NCBI GenBank assembly: GCA_027625915.1
Contig: JANTQA010000051.1
Span: 2,046,501-2,110,500, forward strand
Direction of reading: 5' to 3'
DNA length: 64,000 nt
From: Anaeramoeba flamelloides
Taxonomy: Eukaryota; Metamonada; Anaeramoebidae
The notes beneath the pieces were generated by a model, which saw nothing but the letters and a program-made list of their open reading frames with translations, did not search any database and was not told the DNA's origin. A program made the translations under genes and the position numbers. Below, piece after piece: positions 47,004 to 58,990 of the stretch (its first letter is position 1; each line of letters begins with the position of its first letter).

Positions 47004-48134
47004 CTGTTAAGGTGAAAATTTGGAGGAATTATTAAAATAATGTTAATTTGGATTTTTATCTTTTTAAATTTCCTTTCAGGAGTGTTTGTGGCATTTGGTT
47101 TTCTGTTGTTTTTTGTTGTTTTTTAATTGTTCATTCCAAACAAAAATCTTTTTTTTTTTTTGTGTAAAAGTAAAAATTATTGCAAATGCAAAGTTAACAA
47201 ATTATTTAGTTTTTTATTAAAAACGTGTAAACACTCTAGAGCTTAGAAAATACCGACACAAGTTTTGCTAATTTGGTTTTTTTGAACAGTTTTCTCTTTC
47301 ATTAAAGAGAACAAGATTAAACAAATTTTTTTCAAAACCTTTATTATTTTTTAAATAATCAAGAGACTAAATTTGAAGTGAAATTGGTCACACAGAATCG
47401 TACACCATTACTCAACTTTGAGAAAATTGGTCTTCTTAATTCCAAAAATATTTACTTTTTTTCGATATTTATTTTTTTTTTTTGAAATGTAAATCAATCG
47501 GATTTCGGATGTTTGTTTTTGATATAAAAACAAGAGTAATTTTGTATTGTTGAAATGACAAAAAATTTTTTTTCCTGTTGACTCCAACACTCTATTTGTT
47601 CTGATTTTTTTACAATTAATAAATGACTGTTGACAGACAAAACTCTCACCAAACATACCTCTGGCACCCTTCACGCTGATTTAGCGAAAGTGAGTTGCCT
47701 TATCACCCATATTTGAAGGTGAATCTAAAACAAATCTCGTTTAATAATCAAGATTGTGATAGAAAGAACTTGTTGGATGAATTGAACAATGTTAAACGAT
47801 TTTAAGAGTTACCTTATTCAATTTTACAGTTTTTAATGACTTTTAAGGAGTGACATTTGTTATTTTTCTGTTGTTAACTAATGAATGTTTTGCTTAAAAA
47901 TTTTGAATTACAAGTAAAGTCGGTTCTGACTTATTGGGATTTTATTCTTCACTCTTGAAGTAAATTTGTTTCGCAAAAGGTTCAGTCGAGGGATTGGACC
48001 TCTTGAATTTTAGGAATTTTGATGTGTTTTTTGTTTTTGTTTGATTTTTTTAAACTAACATTTTTATTTTTATGCAAGATCCTGAGACAATTTTAAGAGT
48101 CTTGTTTTTAAAATGTAACAATTACATGACTTAC

Positions 48135-50152
48135 CTCATAAAATATTGAGCCTTCTGCTTTGGTAAATATGATTTTTGGTTTTGCAGTAGTCAAAAATTA
48201 GTATGATTAACGCCAAATACCAATAAATCAAATTTAAATCTGTGCATTTTTTCTTCTTTTATTTCAAATATAACTCCTTATTTCGAACCTAGGCCGTATG
48301 ACATTAACACTCAAATCAATTTTGAAAGGAAAAACCTTGAGGTTTTTAAAAAAGTTAAATTATAAATTCCTTTTCGTGTAAATAGTTAAAAATTTTTCGA
48401 AATTTTTCATTTTTTTTTTTAGATTTTTGTATTTTTTTGGTAAAAATTGTCTTTAAAAATTGAACTTGATTTTTTGAATAAAATACCACACCAATCCTAC
48501 ATTTTTAGAATTTCAATTTTTTAAAAATAGATCTTTAGGAATTTAATTATATATTTACTTATGGTTTATTGTTGGTTTTTAGTTACTGTTTAATGTGACG
48601 GATTTCTTGAAAATAGAAGCAAACTTTCAACTTTGACTGATTGCTTTATCAAAAGAAGTTATGTTTTTTTCCAAAATATTTAGAATTTTACCTTGGCTTT
48701 TGGGAAAAGGGAGTCCTAAAATATTCAAAGCAAAGAATGAATAGTCAAATTATGATAGTTTGAATTGGCTCCTTGAAGTTAACTTTCAAAAAATAATTCT
48801 TTTAAAACAAAATCTTAAACAACAACAATTAACAATGAAGACTTAACAAATTTTTGGCTTATTTAGGAAATCCGATCAAGACTGACGAAGTCAAATTACA
48901 TGGAAAAAAAAAATATTATTTCTCATTTTTTTAATTAAAATTATTTAGAAAATTTTGATGTTTTGTGTGCTTAATCAAATTCCTACTTTCTCAATCAGAG
49001 AGTGTTTGAATAGTAGAAGGATTTTGGGTTTGTCTTCTTTTTCCACTCCAAACTCATTTTGTGCTTTGTGGATTTGAATTTTTTGTGCAAAATACTAACT
49101 TCCAGAAAACTGTTAATTGGTAAATAAAACGCTTTAAATTTTTATTTAACTTTCAAAATAAAACATAATTCCCAAGAAATAAGCAAAAGAGTCAGTGTTT
49201 ACAATTCCAAAAGAAAAACTCAGAAAGTCATGTAACGAATTCTTATTGGACTTACCTTTTACTTGATGCTGAAAAAAAAATTTTAGGAAAAGTTACATGA
49301 AAATATTGTGCAATTAATTTTATTTTGTTAAGACTATTGAACAGATTAATCTTATTCAAAAAAAAAGTAAAAAAGGACTTGCTCAAAAGAAAATTAAGAG
49401 AACTAATTTGAGATTATTGGAGATCCTTTTTGGAACGAAAAAAATAAAAAATCATCGAAATAAATTTATACACCTCTAACATCTAAATACAATAAAAGAA
49501 ACAAAGAGAAATGTCCATAATACAATTAACAGGGTATTTTTTTTGTTTTAATCTTTATAATTCCCAATTGATAGGAGATTTTCTTGTTTGGAGGTGAAAA
49601 AGATCATTATCATTGTTTTTTCAATCTTTGACACAGATATCAAAATGGACATTTAAATAATCTAGGTGAAAAAAAAAGAAGCGCTGTGATGAAGATAAAA
49701 AGAGAGCAGGTTTCTTTTCGCTTTCCTTACTCTTTATTGAATACTAAATGTGAAAAAATTGTCAGTTATTATCACTTATTATGTTATTTTTTTTCCACAT
49801 CTAATAAAAAAAAGATTTAGGCTCTGATTTGTTATTTCTATTTCCAAAGTAAATTGCAAATTCTGTTAAAGTTTTTCACATTTGGTATGTATTACATGCA
49901 TAGGTAACCTGTTCAAAACTCCTTTTTTTCCACAATGTGAAGTTAAAAATTTTTTATTATAATAAGACAAGGATATTTGAGGGATAAAATAAAATTCAAA
50001 ATTTTCCACAGAGTTAAAAAGGACCAAAGAATCACAATAATCCAATTTCATGCAAATTAGGAAACAAATTTGTTTTTTTTAAAATTTAGAAAATAATTTT
50101 TCTTCATATTTTGGTTTTTTTTTACATTTTAATTTTTTGAATTACCTGACAT
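48135..50152 (-). CDS. tentative 5' mini-exons of the Rxt3-domain gene
   Basis: A 23 nt exon (48157 to 48135) reads AEGSIFYE and ends GAG|GTAAGT, an ideal donor, joining in phase 0 to the acceptor at 47004. Its acceptor is AAAG|CAG|A, so two tandem sites three bases apart are possible. A 7 nt first exon, ATGTCAG, at 50152 to 50146 followed by GTAATT would give MSAEGSIFYEINHQQ. That first exon lies inside a family E repeat, which weakens it. A perfect but incompatible mini-exon-like site (CATCAAGTAAAAG between TTTTTTCAG and GTAAGT) lies at about 49256-49268. The start of this gene is therefore unsettled. Confidence 0.35.
48250..48625 (+). repeat. interspersed repeat family H (copy 3)
   Basis: Shares CAAATCAATTTTGAAAG, CCTACATTTTTAGAATTTC, and TTATTGTTGGTTTTTAG then TGTTTAATGT with the copies at 6300 and 24115. 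It lies in the presumed first intron of the Rxt3-domain gene. Confidence 0.45.
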
Positions 50153-50390
50153 CTTCTGTTCCGATCAATAATTTTTTTCAACAGTTGATATTTGGTTAAA
50201 GGTGAGTTGTTCTAAATAAAGGAACCCAAATAATATTATTTAACGTATCTAACTATTAGATCTATCAATATTCCAAATGGAATTTTAAACAAATTTACTA
50301 ATTGGCTTTTTTTGTTTTGGATCTCTCCAAATTTTTAACATATAGATAATCTATAAGTATTAATAATTATTTATTTTTTTGTTTTGTGAG
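50010..50390 (+). repeat. interspersed repeat family E (copy 4)
   Basis: Aligns closely with 59340-59720: CACAATAATCCAATTTCATG, TTTTGAATTACCTGACATC against TTTTGAATTATCTAATCTG, GATCAATAATTTTTTTC, GGTGAGTTGTTCT, and TTTGTTTTGGATCTCTCCAA. The right half relates to 9150-9440 and 10240-10535. Confidence 0.5.
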
Positions 50391-50399
50391 TATTGTAAT

Positions 50400-50567
50400 C
50401 TAATATTATTTGAATTCTAAATGGGAAAAATATTGACTTTATTTTCAATTTATCTTTGCAAATAGAGATATACAACAACCCAATTTTTTGAGAACTCAAT
50501 TTAGATAAAGAAAAATATGGAAAAGGAAGTGAAAATATTTCCCCATTTATAATTCAAATACCTGTCT
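50400..50567. repeat. inverted-repeat element, family D (copy 2)
   Basis: Left arm ATTATTTGAATTCTAAATGG then GAAAAATATTGAC; right arm on the opposite strand GACAGGTATTTGAATTATAA then ATGGGGAAATATTTTCACTT. About 168 bp, immediately next to the family E copy. Confidence 0.5.
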
Positions 50568-50949
50568 TAAAAATGTTTATAATTTCAATTATTGAATGGT
50601 TCTTATTTAGTATTTCTTCTCCAATTTATTTTATATAATTTCTTTTTTTTAATAAATTTAATTTTGGGGTGTTGAATATTTTGAATTTGAATTTAAATCG
50701 GCAAAACTTTTCACTTCATCTTTCCTTTCTTTTTTAACCAAGAAGTTTACAAATAATTAGATTGTAATTTGTGTTCTGACATTTTTTGTCTGGTCTTTTT
50801 TCTAAGAAACATTGTGATGTTTTGGTATTAGAACCAAAAGTAAAGGGAATATTTCCGTATTGAGGAAAAAATGATCACAAACAGTAATTTAATACTATTT
50901 GAATTTCAAACAATGATAAAAATTTGTATTTAACGGCGTTTTGTACTTA

Positions 50950-51407
50950 CTGTTTAGAGAAAAATCTTGGACAGAGAAAAATAGTTGTACAGCAATTTTA
51001 ATTGGGAACATTACTGAAAATGATTTTTAATTACAATTGTTTGTGAAATAACAAAAGAAAATAACAATAATCTACTTATTGGAATAAGGATTAATGTAAT
51101 TCTACTTTTTCAAAATATTATCTCTTATAACCTAAAGCAAGTTTATAAATTACCATTTTCAGAATTAATAGTAAACTTTAGTAAAACTTGGATTTTTGTT
51201 AAAATAGCATGATCTACTTTAGTTATCAACCATTCAAATGAGTATTTGACACAAACTTCATATTAATGAACTTGTAACACATTTAAACCTGGATTTATAT
51301 CAAATTCACCTAGTTATCAATAGGATCTGATTTTCATTTTCAGTAATGTTCCCAATTAAAAATGGTTTCCAACCATTTTTCTGTGTCCAACATTTTTCTC
51401 TCAACAG
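50950..51407. repeat. MITE family A (copy 4)
   Basis: Left end CTGTTTAGAGAAAAATCTTG then GACAGAGAAAAATAGTTG; right end on the opposite strand CTGTTGAGAGAAAAATGTTG then GACACAGAAAAATGGTTG. The inner arms carry the family signature TTTTAATTGGGAACATTACT. TA precedes the left end. The outer ends differ from copies 1 and 2, so this is a subfamily. Confidence 0.65.
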
Positions 51408-53472
51408 CTATAAAAGATTTGTTAAATATCAAAAGGGCAACTGATAACTAAAATGGGTATATGTAATTTCACTTCTATTGATTGACAAAATTCACATCAA
51501 GAAAACAAATAACAAACAATCTTAATAATGGGTTATACTCTCGATAGGTCATTGAGAAAGCTTTATATAAGTTACACATCCCCTTTTAGCTTTCATGGAT
51601 TATTGAATATGTTTCAAATTAGGAATATATTTTTTAAAGGATATGTGAAAGGATTGTTTGTTTTAGAAAGCTCTTTTATCCAACACAATTTACAACACCA
51701 AGATTGACAGAGAAACTATTTATTCGTCTTTTTTATTATTGCTTGTTAACCTAATCTATCGATTGATATGTCAACCCAATCAAAAGAAAATAAACTAAAT
51801 TTCATAATCAATGTCCCAATTTTTTTTTTTATTTTTTTTTTTTACTTTTTTTTATTTTATTTTTAGAAAAAACAAATATTTCTTGATGTATAGAACTGAA
51901 TATTAAAATCGAAATTTTTTTATTATAATAGATATTAAATCAAGTTTGAATAATACCCATTTTGAATATCTATATTGATCAGTAAACAATAATTTAAAAA
52001 GATCTAACATATTATTTGAAAAACTTTCTCTTTTCGCTCTATTTTAGAATTGAAATCAATTGGAAAATTATTTTCTGGAATACAACCTTAACAAAAGTGA
52101 AAATAGAGTTAGAAATCTTACACAAAAGATTAAACAAAATAATAAAGTTCCGATACCGACTTTAAAATATTCTTTTCCTGGATTAATTCATTTAAAATTT
52201 TTGTTTTTGGAAAATTTGTTATTATAAAAAAATATTTAATCATTTATGAAAAAAGTTTAGGCAGGGAAAAAAAAAGTCCAATAGGATTTTGAATTAGGAG
52301 CCTTACTGAATATATGAAAAAGTAAGATCAATTAATAAAAGAAAAAATAAACGATTCAAAACAAAAATGAGTATTCAACAGAATAAAAGCCCTTTTCAAT
52401 ACTATCTTTCGATATGGATTTTTTATTTGATTAATCAATTACAACTGTTCCAAGGTTATCTTGAAATATTTGGAAATTCTATATCAATATCAAAATTTGA
52501 TATTGAAAACAATACACAGCAGCTTTGGAAAGACTGTATTAAAAATATGTTGAAAAAAGTTGACTATTGCTGGGATCTCGAAAACCCACTCAAATGATTT
52601 CAACCCCCAAGGAGATTTAAATTGTTTTTATAGATTTGATTGATAATAATATAATGAATTATTCTTTAAAGTTAATTTGTTTCTTTTTTAAAATGATTCT
52701 ACCTTACTTTTCATTTTCAGTGATTCATTTAATGCTCCCAATTAAAAAAACGTGTTGAACTTTTTTCCCCAAACGAAAAAACGAAAATGTAAATTATTTT
52801 TTAATTTTAATTTGATATCAAATAAATAAATTCAAAATTAGGAATTAATTTTATAAAATTTAGCTTGTAGAATTATTTTAATAAGTATTCTCCATTGTTT
52901 TTTGTTGTTTGATATTCTAATAATTTTTTTTTTAAAATCACATATTGTTTTGATCTCTTTATTTGTAAAAATAAAATACCTTACAGAATAATTTGCACAA
53001 TTTCAATCATTTAATTTAATTTAAAAAGAAAATCACTCCTTCTTTAGTTAAAAAAAACTATCAAAATTTATGTAAATAATTACAAAAATAATCAAAAAAA
53101 AAAAAAAATAGAGATTTGAAAAGAATGAATTGTAATGAGAAACGAAAGTCTTATATAAATTCTATAAATAATATTTTGTTTGAATATATTGATCTGATCT
53201 TGATAACAAACATCATAAAACAGAAAAAAGTTTACTGAAAAAATTCTTGTGATTGGTTTTTCGGATAATTTGAAAAATAAATATAATTTTTGTTTATAAG
53301 GAGGTGTCCGAATATTTTTTCTCTTTTAGAAATTCAAAACACTCATTTGGGAGACAAAAGGGGGGAGCCTGGTTTATTCTTATGAAAATGATTATTGTTT
53401 TTAAAAGTAAAAATATCATTTTTTTTTAAAATCAAACCGAAAAAAAGTATTTTTTCTTTTTGGACCAATTCA
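51408..53472. other. spacer upstream of the coiled-coil gene
   Basis: No gene. It holds part of a family I sequence (51420-51560), the family A copy at 52256-52775, and the presumed promoter of the gene at 53473. The open frame upstream of that ATG begins only at a TTG and is not taken as coding. Confidence 0.45.
52256..52775. repeat. MITE family A (copy 3, longer variant)
   Basis: Left GGGAAAAAAAAAGTCCAATA, AGGAGCCTTACTGA; right on the opposite strand GGGGAAAAAAGTTCAACACG, GGGAGCATTAAATGAATCAC. The inner sequence follows copies 1 and 2 (AAGTAAGATCAATTAATAAA, then a purine-rich run) but has about 100 bp more at 52445-52600. This extra part is open on plus (52367-52597, ending TQQLWKDCIKNMLKKVDYCW). 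It might be a scrap of a parent transposase, but that is speculative. Confidence 0.5.
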
Positions 53473-56400
53473 ATGGGAAACTCAAACACAAAAGAATTCG
53501 AAAGATTCTCCAGGAAACAATTAATAAATAAAGTACTTTACTTTCGATCTATTATTCAAACTTCAGAATTTATTAAAAATCCAAATCGAATCAAAGTTAT
53601 CTATGAAACAGAACCTGTTAATAGTGAAGAATTAACTATTTCTAAGGAAGAGAAAAAAAAGAAAAGAACAAAGAATGAAGAAAGGTTTGAAAATTTCAAA
53701 AAACAAAATCTCAAGTTAAAAAATGAACTGAAATACCTTCAAAACGAAATTGTTGAGAAAGACAAAACATTAAAGGAATTAGGTATTTTAATAGACCAAC
53801 AAACAGACCACCAAATAAATCGGAAACACTTTAACAATATAGATCAGTATTACCAAATGGAATTAGAAAATTTTGGAAAATTGTTCAACAGTTATTCAAA
53901 AACAATTGATATCGAAATAGTACAAAAGAAAGAAGATCTTTATCGAAGAATAAAATCAATTAAAAAATTGTTTGAAATTGAAATTAATAAAAAAAATACT
54001 GAAGACCATAATTTAAAATACGTAACACAAGGAATGATTAAAAAGCAAATTCGTCTGTTTATAAAAGATCTTCTTAATAAATGGGGACAAAAAAAACAAG
54101 AATTGACACGAAAATATGAAGAAGATAAAAAACAAATTCAAGGTGGTATTAGAAAATTAAAACAAGAAAGAGTAGATGGGTTTGAATTTGAAACAAATTT
54201 GAATAGTAAAGATGATATTCCCAAAAAAATATGCCTCCAAAATAGTATAAATGGAGCAAGTGAAAAAAGAAATATCATAAAAGAGAGTAATAAACTTGTT
54301 AAAAAAAGAGATGAAATAATTCACAATGATCGAAATCTGGAGGTTAGTGAACAAGAAGAAATGAAAAAACAATTGTTAATCAAAATTCCAAGTAAAGGCA
54401 AGAAATACAAGCAATCTATTAATAATCGGATTCTACTTGAAAATCAAAAAATTGAATATCAAATATCAATGATCAATGAAAACATTAAAAAAATGAAGTT
54501 TCAAATAGCTAATCTATATCAAAACCTTTTAGTAGGTGTTTCAAATACACATAGCAATAAAGATAATATCAATGCTGAGAATGTACATTCTTTCAATAAA
54601 CAGAAAAAAGTAATGTTAGAAAAACTTTGCAAACTCTTAACAAATTTGGAGAATATCAAAGAGTTTTATCAGTATAAATTAAAAATAAAAACAACTCCAA
54701 ATAGTTTAGAAATTCAAAAAATATCAAATGAATTTGGTTCTTTCAAGTCCTTGAATAATATAATTGCCCTTTTAAAATGGAAACAAAAAAAACCAAAGGT
54801 AAACGAAACAAAAATCAAAATATATGAACTAAAAAACAAATTGAATAAAATTAAAATGCAATATAAGAAAGATTTGGAACAAACAGATCGAAAATTTAAA
54901 GATCAATTATTAAATAAAAAGAGTATTTTAACTTTTGTTCAGACAAGAAGAACAAACTTTGAAAACACCATTGAAAAAAAAAATGAGATCAAAAAACCAA
55001 CAGAAAATGTACTACATGACAAAGAACAGATTGAACAACCCAAAAATGGCAAGGAAATTCAAGAAAAAGTTCAACAGGGTGGAAACAACCTTCTTTTTTT
55101 AGTTCTAAAGGACGAAAATCTTAGATCTGATGATGAGTTTGTGTCGAACCAAAAGACAATTAGCATTAAAAAAGATAAAAAAACTGCTGGTTTCAAAGAT
55201 GTCAAAGATCAAGAAATAGAAATAACACAAAGACATAGTGAAAAAGATATTGAAATTAGAACTATAAATTCTCATCTGAGACAAAAAAAGAATTTTAATG
55301 TATTTAATCGATTCATTAAATTTAAAAAGGGAATTCCAATCAAAAATGAAAAAAACGAAATTGAAATACAAAAAGACCAGTGTAATTCAATTTCAGAGAA
55401 AAGAAATAAACAAGAACAAGTTAATGAATACGAAAAAAAAAAATATATAAAAATTGAAACAGCAATAAAAATAAATCAAGGGTTTGAACAAGAAAAAGAA
55501 AAAAATAAAGAAAAATTTCAAAAAAAAGAAAAACTAAAAGAAGAAAAACAGAGAAAAAATCACCAAAAAGAAAACCAAAACAAATTTAATAACAATAATT
55601 CATATCTACTGAAACAATTGACAAAATTTGAAAAGAAAATATTGAGGGAACTACAAAAAATCTCAAATAGGGTCGAAAATAAAAATCAAGAATTGCTAAA
55701 GATTCTTGAACAAATTAGCAAAAAAAAAAACCAAGATGAAATAATGGAATTAATGAAAAAGAAGGTTAAAATAAATGAAAAAACATTAAACCCACTCCTT
55801 GAACAACTTTATTTAGATCTACAACTTTCATCAAATTTATTAATTCAAGAGGATCCAATATCAAAATTCAAAAATTTTAAAAATCAAATCAAGGCACCAC
55901 TCTTAGCACTTAAAAGAAAAGCTTTTGATTTAAAAAAAATAGCTTATATGAGTATTGATTTTCTAAAGAAAATGGAAGATGACTTTAAAAACTATAAAAA
56001 AGGAATTCTAAATAGTTTACAAATCGATCAAAACAATAAAACAGAGTATATTAATCGTTTCATTAAAAGGGTACTATTTGATTACTTTCAAAAAATAATG
56101 GTTGATAAAAAGGAAGAATTCATCAGAGCATATTTAAATAGAATGAAATTTAATTTAGATCACTCGTACCAGTTTTTTACAGAATTAAAAAATCAAATAG
56201 GATTGAATACAATCAATGGTATTGCCAAAGATCATTTAAAGGGGTATAATTTTCAATTAAACAATATTGATAGTCTAGATCCCAATAAATTATTATCTAA
56301 TTTTACAGAATTAAGGAAATTATTAAAAACTGATAAACATATTAAAATATTCCAAAAAAAAGATAACCTATTAAAGGAAATTATTCTTTTAGAAGAAGAA

Positions 56401-56709
56401 GTGTTTGTTTTTAAGCAATTATCAATTTATTTTACAAAATTAATGATATATGCAATTAAAATTTTTTCAGATTGGAGATACAACTTTTCTTATCATTTCA
56501 CAAAAAAAATCAGTGAAAAAATAGATGGAGATGAATATGTGCTGATTCAAATCGATTCAAATTCTACTTTAATAGAACCAATTTTTAAAAAAAGGAAAAA
56601 ATCTTTAACAATTGATGCTAATGAAAATAATAATTATTGTTCAGTTATATTTCCAATGATAATCAATTCTTCAAATTCCTTTATCCAATCAAGGTTTTTT
56701 TCTCTTTAG
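53473..56709 (+). CDS. large coiled-coil protein with N-myristoylation-type N-terminus
   Basis: A single uninterrupted frame of 1078 codons from ATG 53473 to TAG. The ATG was chosen because the frame upstream has no ATG and because the protein then starts MGNSNTKE, a classical N-myristoylation context (Gly2, Ser/Thr at 6). Most of residues 60-900 is predicted coiled coil by eye: repeated Lys/Glu/Gln/Leu heptads such as NLKLKNELKYLQNEI and ELKNKLNKIKMQYKK. About residues 880-1020 are less repetitive with aromatic residues (LNRMKFNLDHSYQFF, QLSIYFTKLMIYAIKIF). No ATPase, kinase or zinc motif is visible. A membrane-anchored structural or tethering role is an inference from the N-terminus. No family recognised. 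The last residues (NSSNSFIQSRFFSL) are unremarkable. Confidence 0.8.
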   Translation: MGNSNTKEFERFSRKQLINKVLYFRSIIQTSEFIKNPNRIKVIYETEPVNSEELTISKEEKKKKRTKNEERFENFKKQNLKLKNELKYLQNEIVEKDKTLKELGILIDQQTDHQINRKHFNNIDQYYQMELENFGKLFNSYSKTIDIEIVQKKEDLYRRIKSIKKLFEIEINKKNTEDHNLKYVTQGMIKKQIRLFIKDLLNKWGQKKQELTRKYEEDKKQIQGGIRKLKQERVDGFEFETNLNSKDDIPKKICLQNSINGASEKRNIIKESNKLVKKRDEIIHNDRNLEVSEQEEMKKQLLIKIPSKGKKYKQSINNRILLENQKIEYQISMINENIKKMKFQIANLYQNLLVGVSNTHSNKDNINAENVHSFNKQKKVMLEKLCKLLTNLENIKEFYQYKLKIKTTPNSLEIQKISNEFGSFKSLNNIIALLKWKQKKPKVNETKIKIYELKNKLNKIKMQYKKDLEQTDRKFKDQLLNKKSILTFVQTRRTNFENTIEKKNEIKKPTENVLHDKEQIEQPKNGKEIQEKVQQGGNNLLFLVLKDENLRSDDEFVSNQKTISIKKDKKTAGFKDVKDQEIEITQRHSEKDIEIRTINSHLRQKKNFNVFNRFIKFKKGIPIKNEKNEIEIQKDQCNSISEKRNKQEQVNEYEKKKYIKIETAIKINQGFEQEKEKNKEKFQKKEKLKEEKQRKNHQKENQNKFNNNNSYLLKQLTKFEKKILRELQKISNRVENKNQELLKILEQISKKKNQDEIMELMKKKVKINEKTLNPLLEQLYLDLQLSSNLLIQEDPISKFKNFKNQIKAPLLALKRKAFDLKKIAYMSIDFLKKMEDDFKNYKKGILNSLQIDQNNKTEYINRFIKRVLFDYFQKIMVDKKEEFIRAYLNRMKFNLDHSYQFFTELKNQIGLNTINGIAKDHLKGYNFQLNNIDSLDPNKLLSNFTELRKLLKTDKHIKIFQKKDNLLKEIILLEEEVFVFKQLSIYFTKLMIYAIKIFSDWRYNFSYHFTKKISEKIDGDEYVLIQIDSNSTLIEPIFKKRKKSLTIDANENNNYCSVIFPMIINSSNSFIQSRFFSL

Positions 56710-57293
56710 ATACGATTTCTTCTTGGGCTTTTTAAACAAACTTTCTTATTATTAAGTGAATAATAAGTTTTTTATTATTTTTATTATTATTATTTTGATT
56801 GATAACTTATTGGTGAAAAAATTTGAATACAATTATTGTGGACATTTTAAAAACACTGTGTAACAAAAGTTTTTTAAGGTGTTCCTAAGGTTACATAAAA
56901 AAGTAATACAAACAGCTGTGGCAACACTTTTGAAAATTTTTTTTTTCCAAATTTTGAAAATGAACATACTTTGGGTATTAATAATCTAAAACAAAACGAA
57001 TAAATATAATTTTGATAATTCACTATTTTTTGAATCAAACTTCTCTATTTTTTTGTTTCTTTTACAATTTTTTAAAATATTTCCTATTTTTTTTCTTATT
57101 TTTTTTATAATATTACAAGTATAAAATTATATCTATTTTTTAAGAGTTATTTCCAATGATGAAGAAGTACAGGAACAAGAATTCTAAGCGAATTCTACAA
57201 AAAAAAAAAAAAACAAAAATTAAGAATTTTCTTTATATTTTAAATTAGTAGATTAAATTATAAATATTGTGAAGGACTTGTAGCTCTTTAATA

Positions 57294-57324
<31 letters not shown>

Positions 57325-58782
57325 CCTTATAAACTTAAATAACCTAATTAAATTTGAAATAATTTTTTTTTTTGAATTGTAATGATTAGAATCATAGATA
57401 TATAATTTAAAAATAATTATCTTTGAAAGAAATCTGTAGAATTTAAAATTAAATTGGGTTCAATAAAAAAATAGTTTTGAAAAATATTTTTTACCATTTT
57501 AGAAATTTTTCATTCTTTCTTATTGCTTTAATTATTTTTCAACCCAAATTAATCCCAAAAAAAAATTTCAATTTTTTTTATGTAAAGATTGTCAAAACAT
57601 CAAAAATTTCAAGTTTTAATGAAAGAACACATATTTTTTTACTTGTATATTTTTCGTTATATTTACGCCCCCAAGACCCAAAATACTTGAATTAATAATT
57701 TATTTATGATAATATATTTTTTATTAAAACATTGAAAATTTGTTTTATCGATTGAATATTATTCAATAATCATGTATATTTTTGTAAAAATTTAAATTTG
57801 AATTAAAAATATATTTTGGAAATCAAAAAAATATTTGTCTATATATCCAGATTCTTAGAAAAGACAGAAACGTTGAATTAAAGCCAAGAGACACAAAAAA
57901 TTCTAATTTATGAAAATTCTTGAATCTTTTTTTATTTGCAGAGTTTATTTTTGCAGAATCCTTATTATTGTTCCTTAAATTGAAATTTTTTTTTAAAAAT
58001 TTTAATTTAAATTTTGTGTCTTAAAAAGGTTATAACAGTATATATTTTGACATTTTCTTTCAACAAATTTTTTTTATTCATACTTTAATTATTTTATCTA
58101 CTTATAAAGTCAGAGAAATATTTGGGATTTTTTTAAAATTTTTAACACAATATTATTATTTGATTTCAAAAATACAGTCATTGAATAATCAATATTATTG
58201 AAGAATAGATGATTACTCAAAAATTATTTTCAAGATCTGAATTAATTTTGATTTAAAAAGACTATCTTTACAAAGATTTTTTTCAAATATTTTATCAAAA
58301 AACAGAATTCAAAAAATAATTTTCATATTTGAGGGGATATTTTTTTTTATCGTTGATAATAAATTGTAAAAGTTAATTTAATTGATATTTTTTTAAATAG
58401 TGAAAGTTGTTTATTTATACTTAAAAAAATGGTTTTTAGGTTTAATTCTAAATTAGAAATTGAAATTAGATAAATTTTTTTTTTTGTGCATTTTTCTGAC
58501 TTTTCAATTATTTTCTATTACTTGAACTAATTTTTATAGAAAATTATTTATATAAAACTTTTAATTTTGACCCTATAAATATATTTCATTTTTCTCTTGT
58601 TTCAATATTTATAAGAATTTTTGTTTAAAAAAATGAAAATGCACAAGTATTGTCTTTTTATTATTTATTTTGTTTGTAATAAAGTTGAGAAAATTTTTTA
58701 ATTGTGTTTATTAATAAATTATTAAATAATGATTTGGATTACTCAAATTATTAGAAAGTTTGGATTAAGATATTTTTTATTA
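56710..58782. other. spacer
   Basis: AT-rich, with a (TA)n run at 57296-57323. A 28-codon frame at 57159 (MMKKYRNKNSKRILQ) is too short to support. Nothing else recognised. Confidence 0.5.
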
Positions 58783-58990
58783 CAGTCAGTTCCAATTTTA
58801 AGATCTAAAATTTCAGCAACCTTTAAGACACAAATAATCCCCAATTAAGCCACAAAATTTGGAATTTTTTTTTACAAATTATTTTACTAGAATCTGAATT
58901 TTGTACTTAAATTTAAATTTTGTGCCTTAATTTGAGATTTATTTGTATATTAATTTTTGTTGAAAGATTGTGTCTTAAAAATGGAACTCT
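58783..58990. repeat. 200 bp palindromic MITE, family B (copy 1)
   Basis: Left end CAGTCAGTTCCAATTTTAAG after TA (58781-58782); right end on the opposite strand GAGTTCCATTTTTAAGACAC then AATC. The interior repeats the palindrome with TTTTGTGCCTTAATTTGAGA seen in copy 2. A short (CT)n run replaces the last bases on the right. Confidence 0.6.

Noticed and set aside
47658-47680. 17-nt mini-exon (CGTGAAGGGTGCCAGAG) between Rxt3-gene exons
   Set aside because: Borders look usable, but its length breaks the frame into the main exon.
49256-49268. 13-nt mini-exon (CATCAAGTAAAAG) of the Rxt3-domain gene
   Set aside because: Splice borders are excellent, but including it puts the following exon out of frame.
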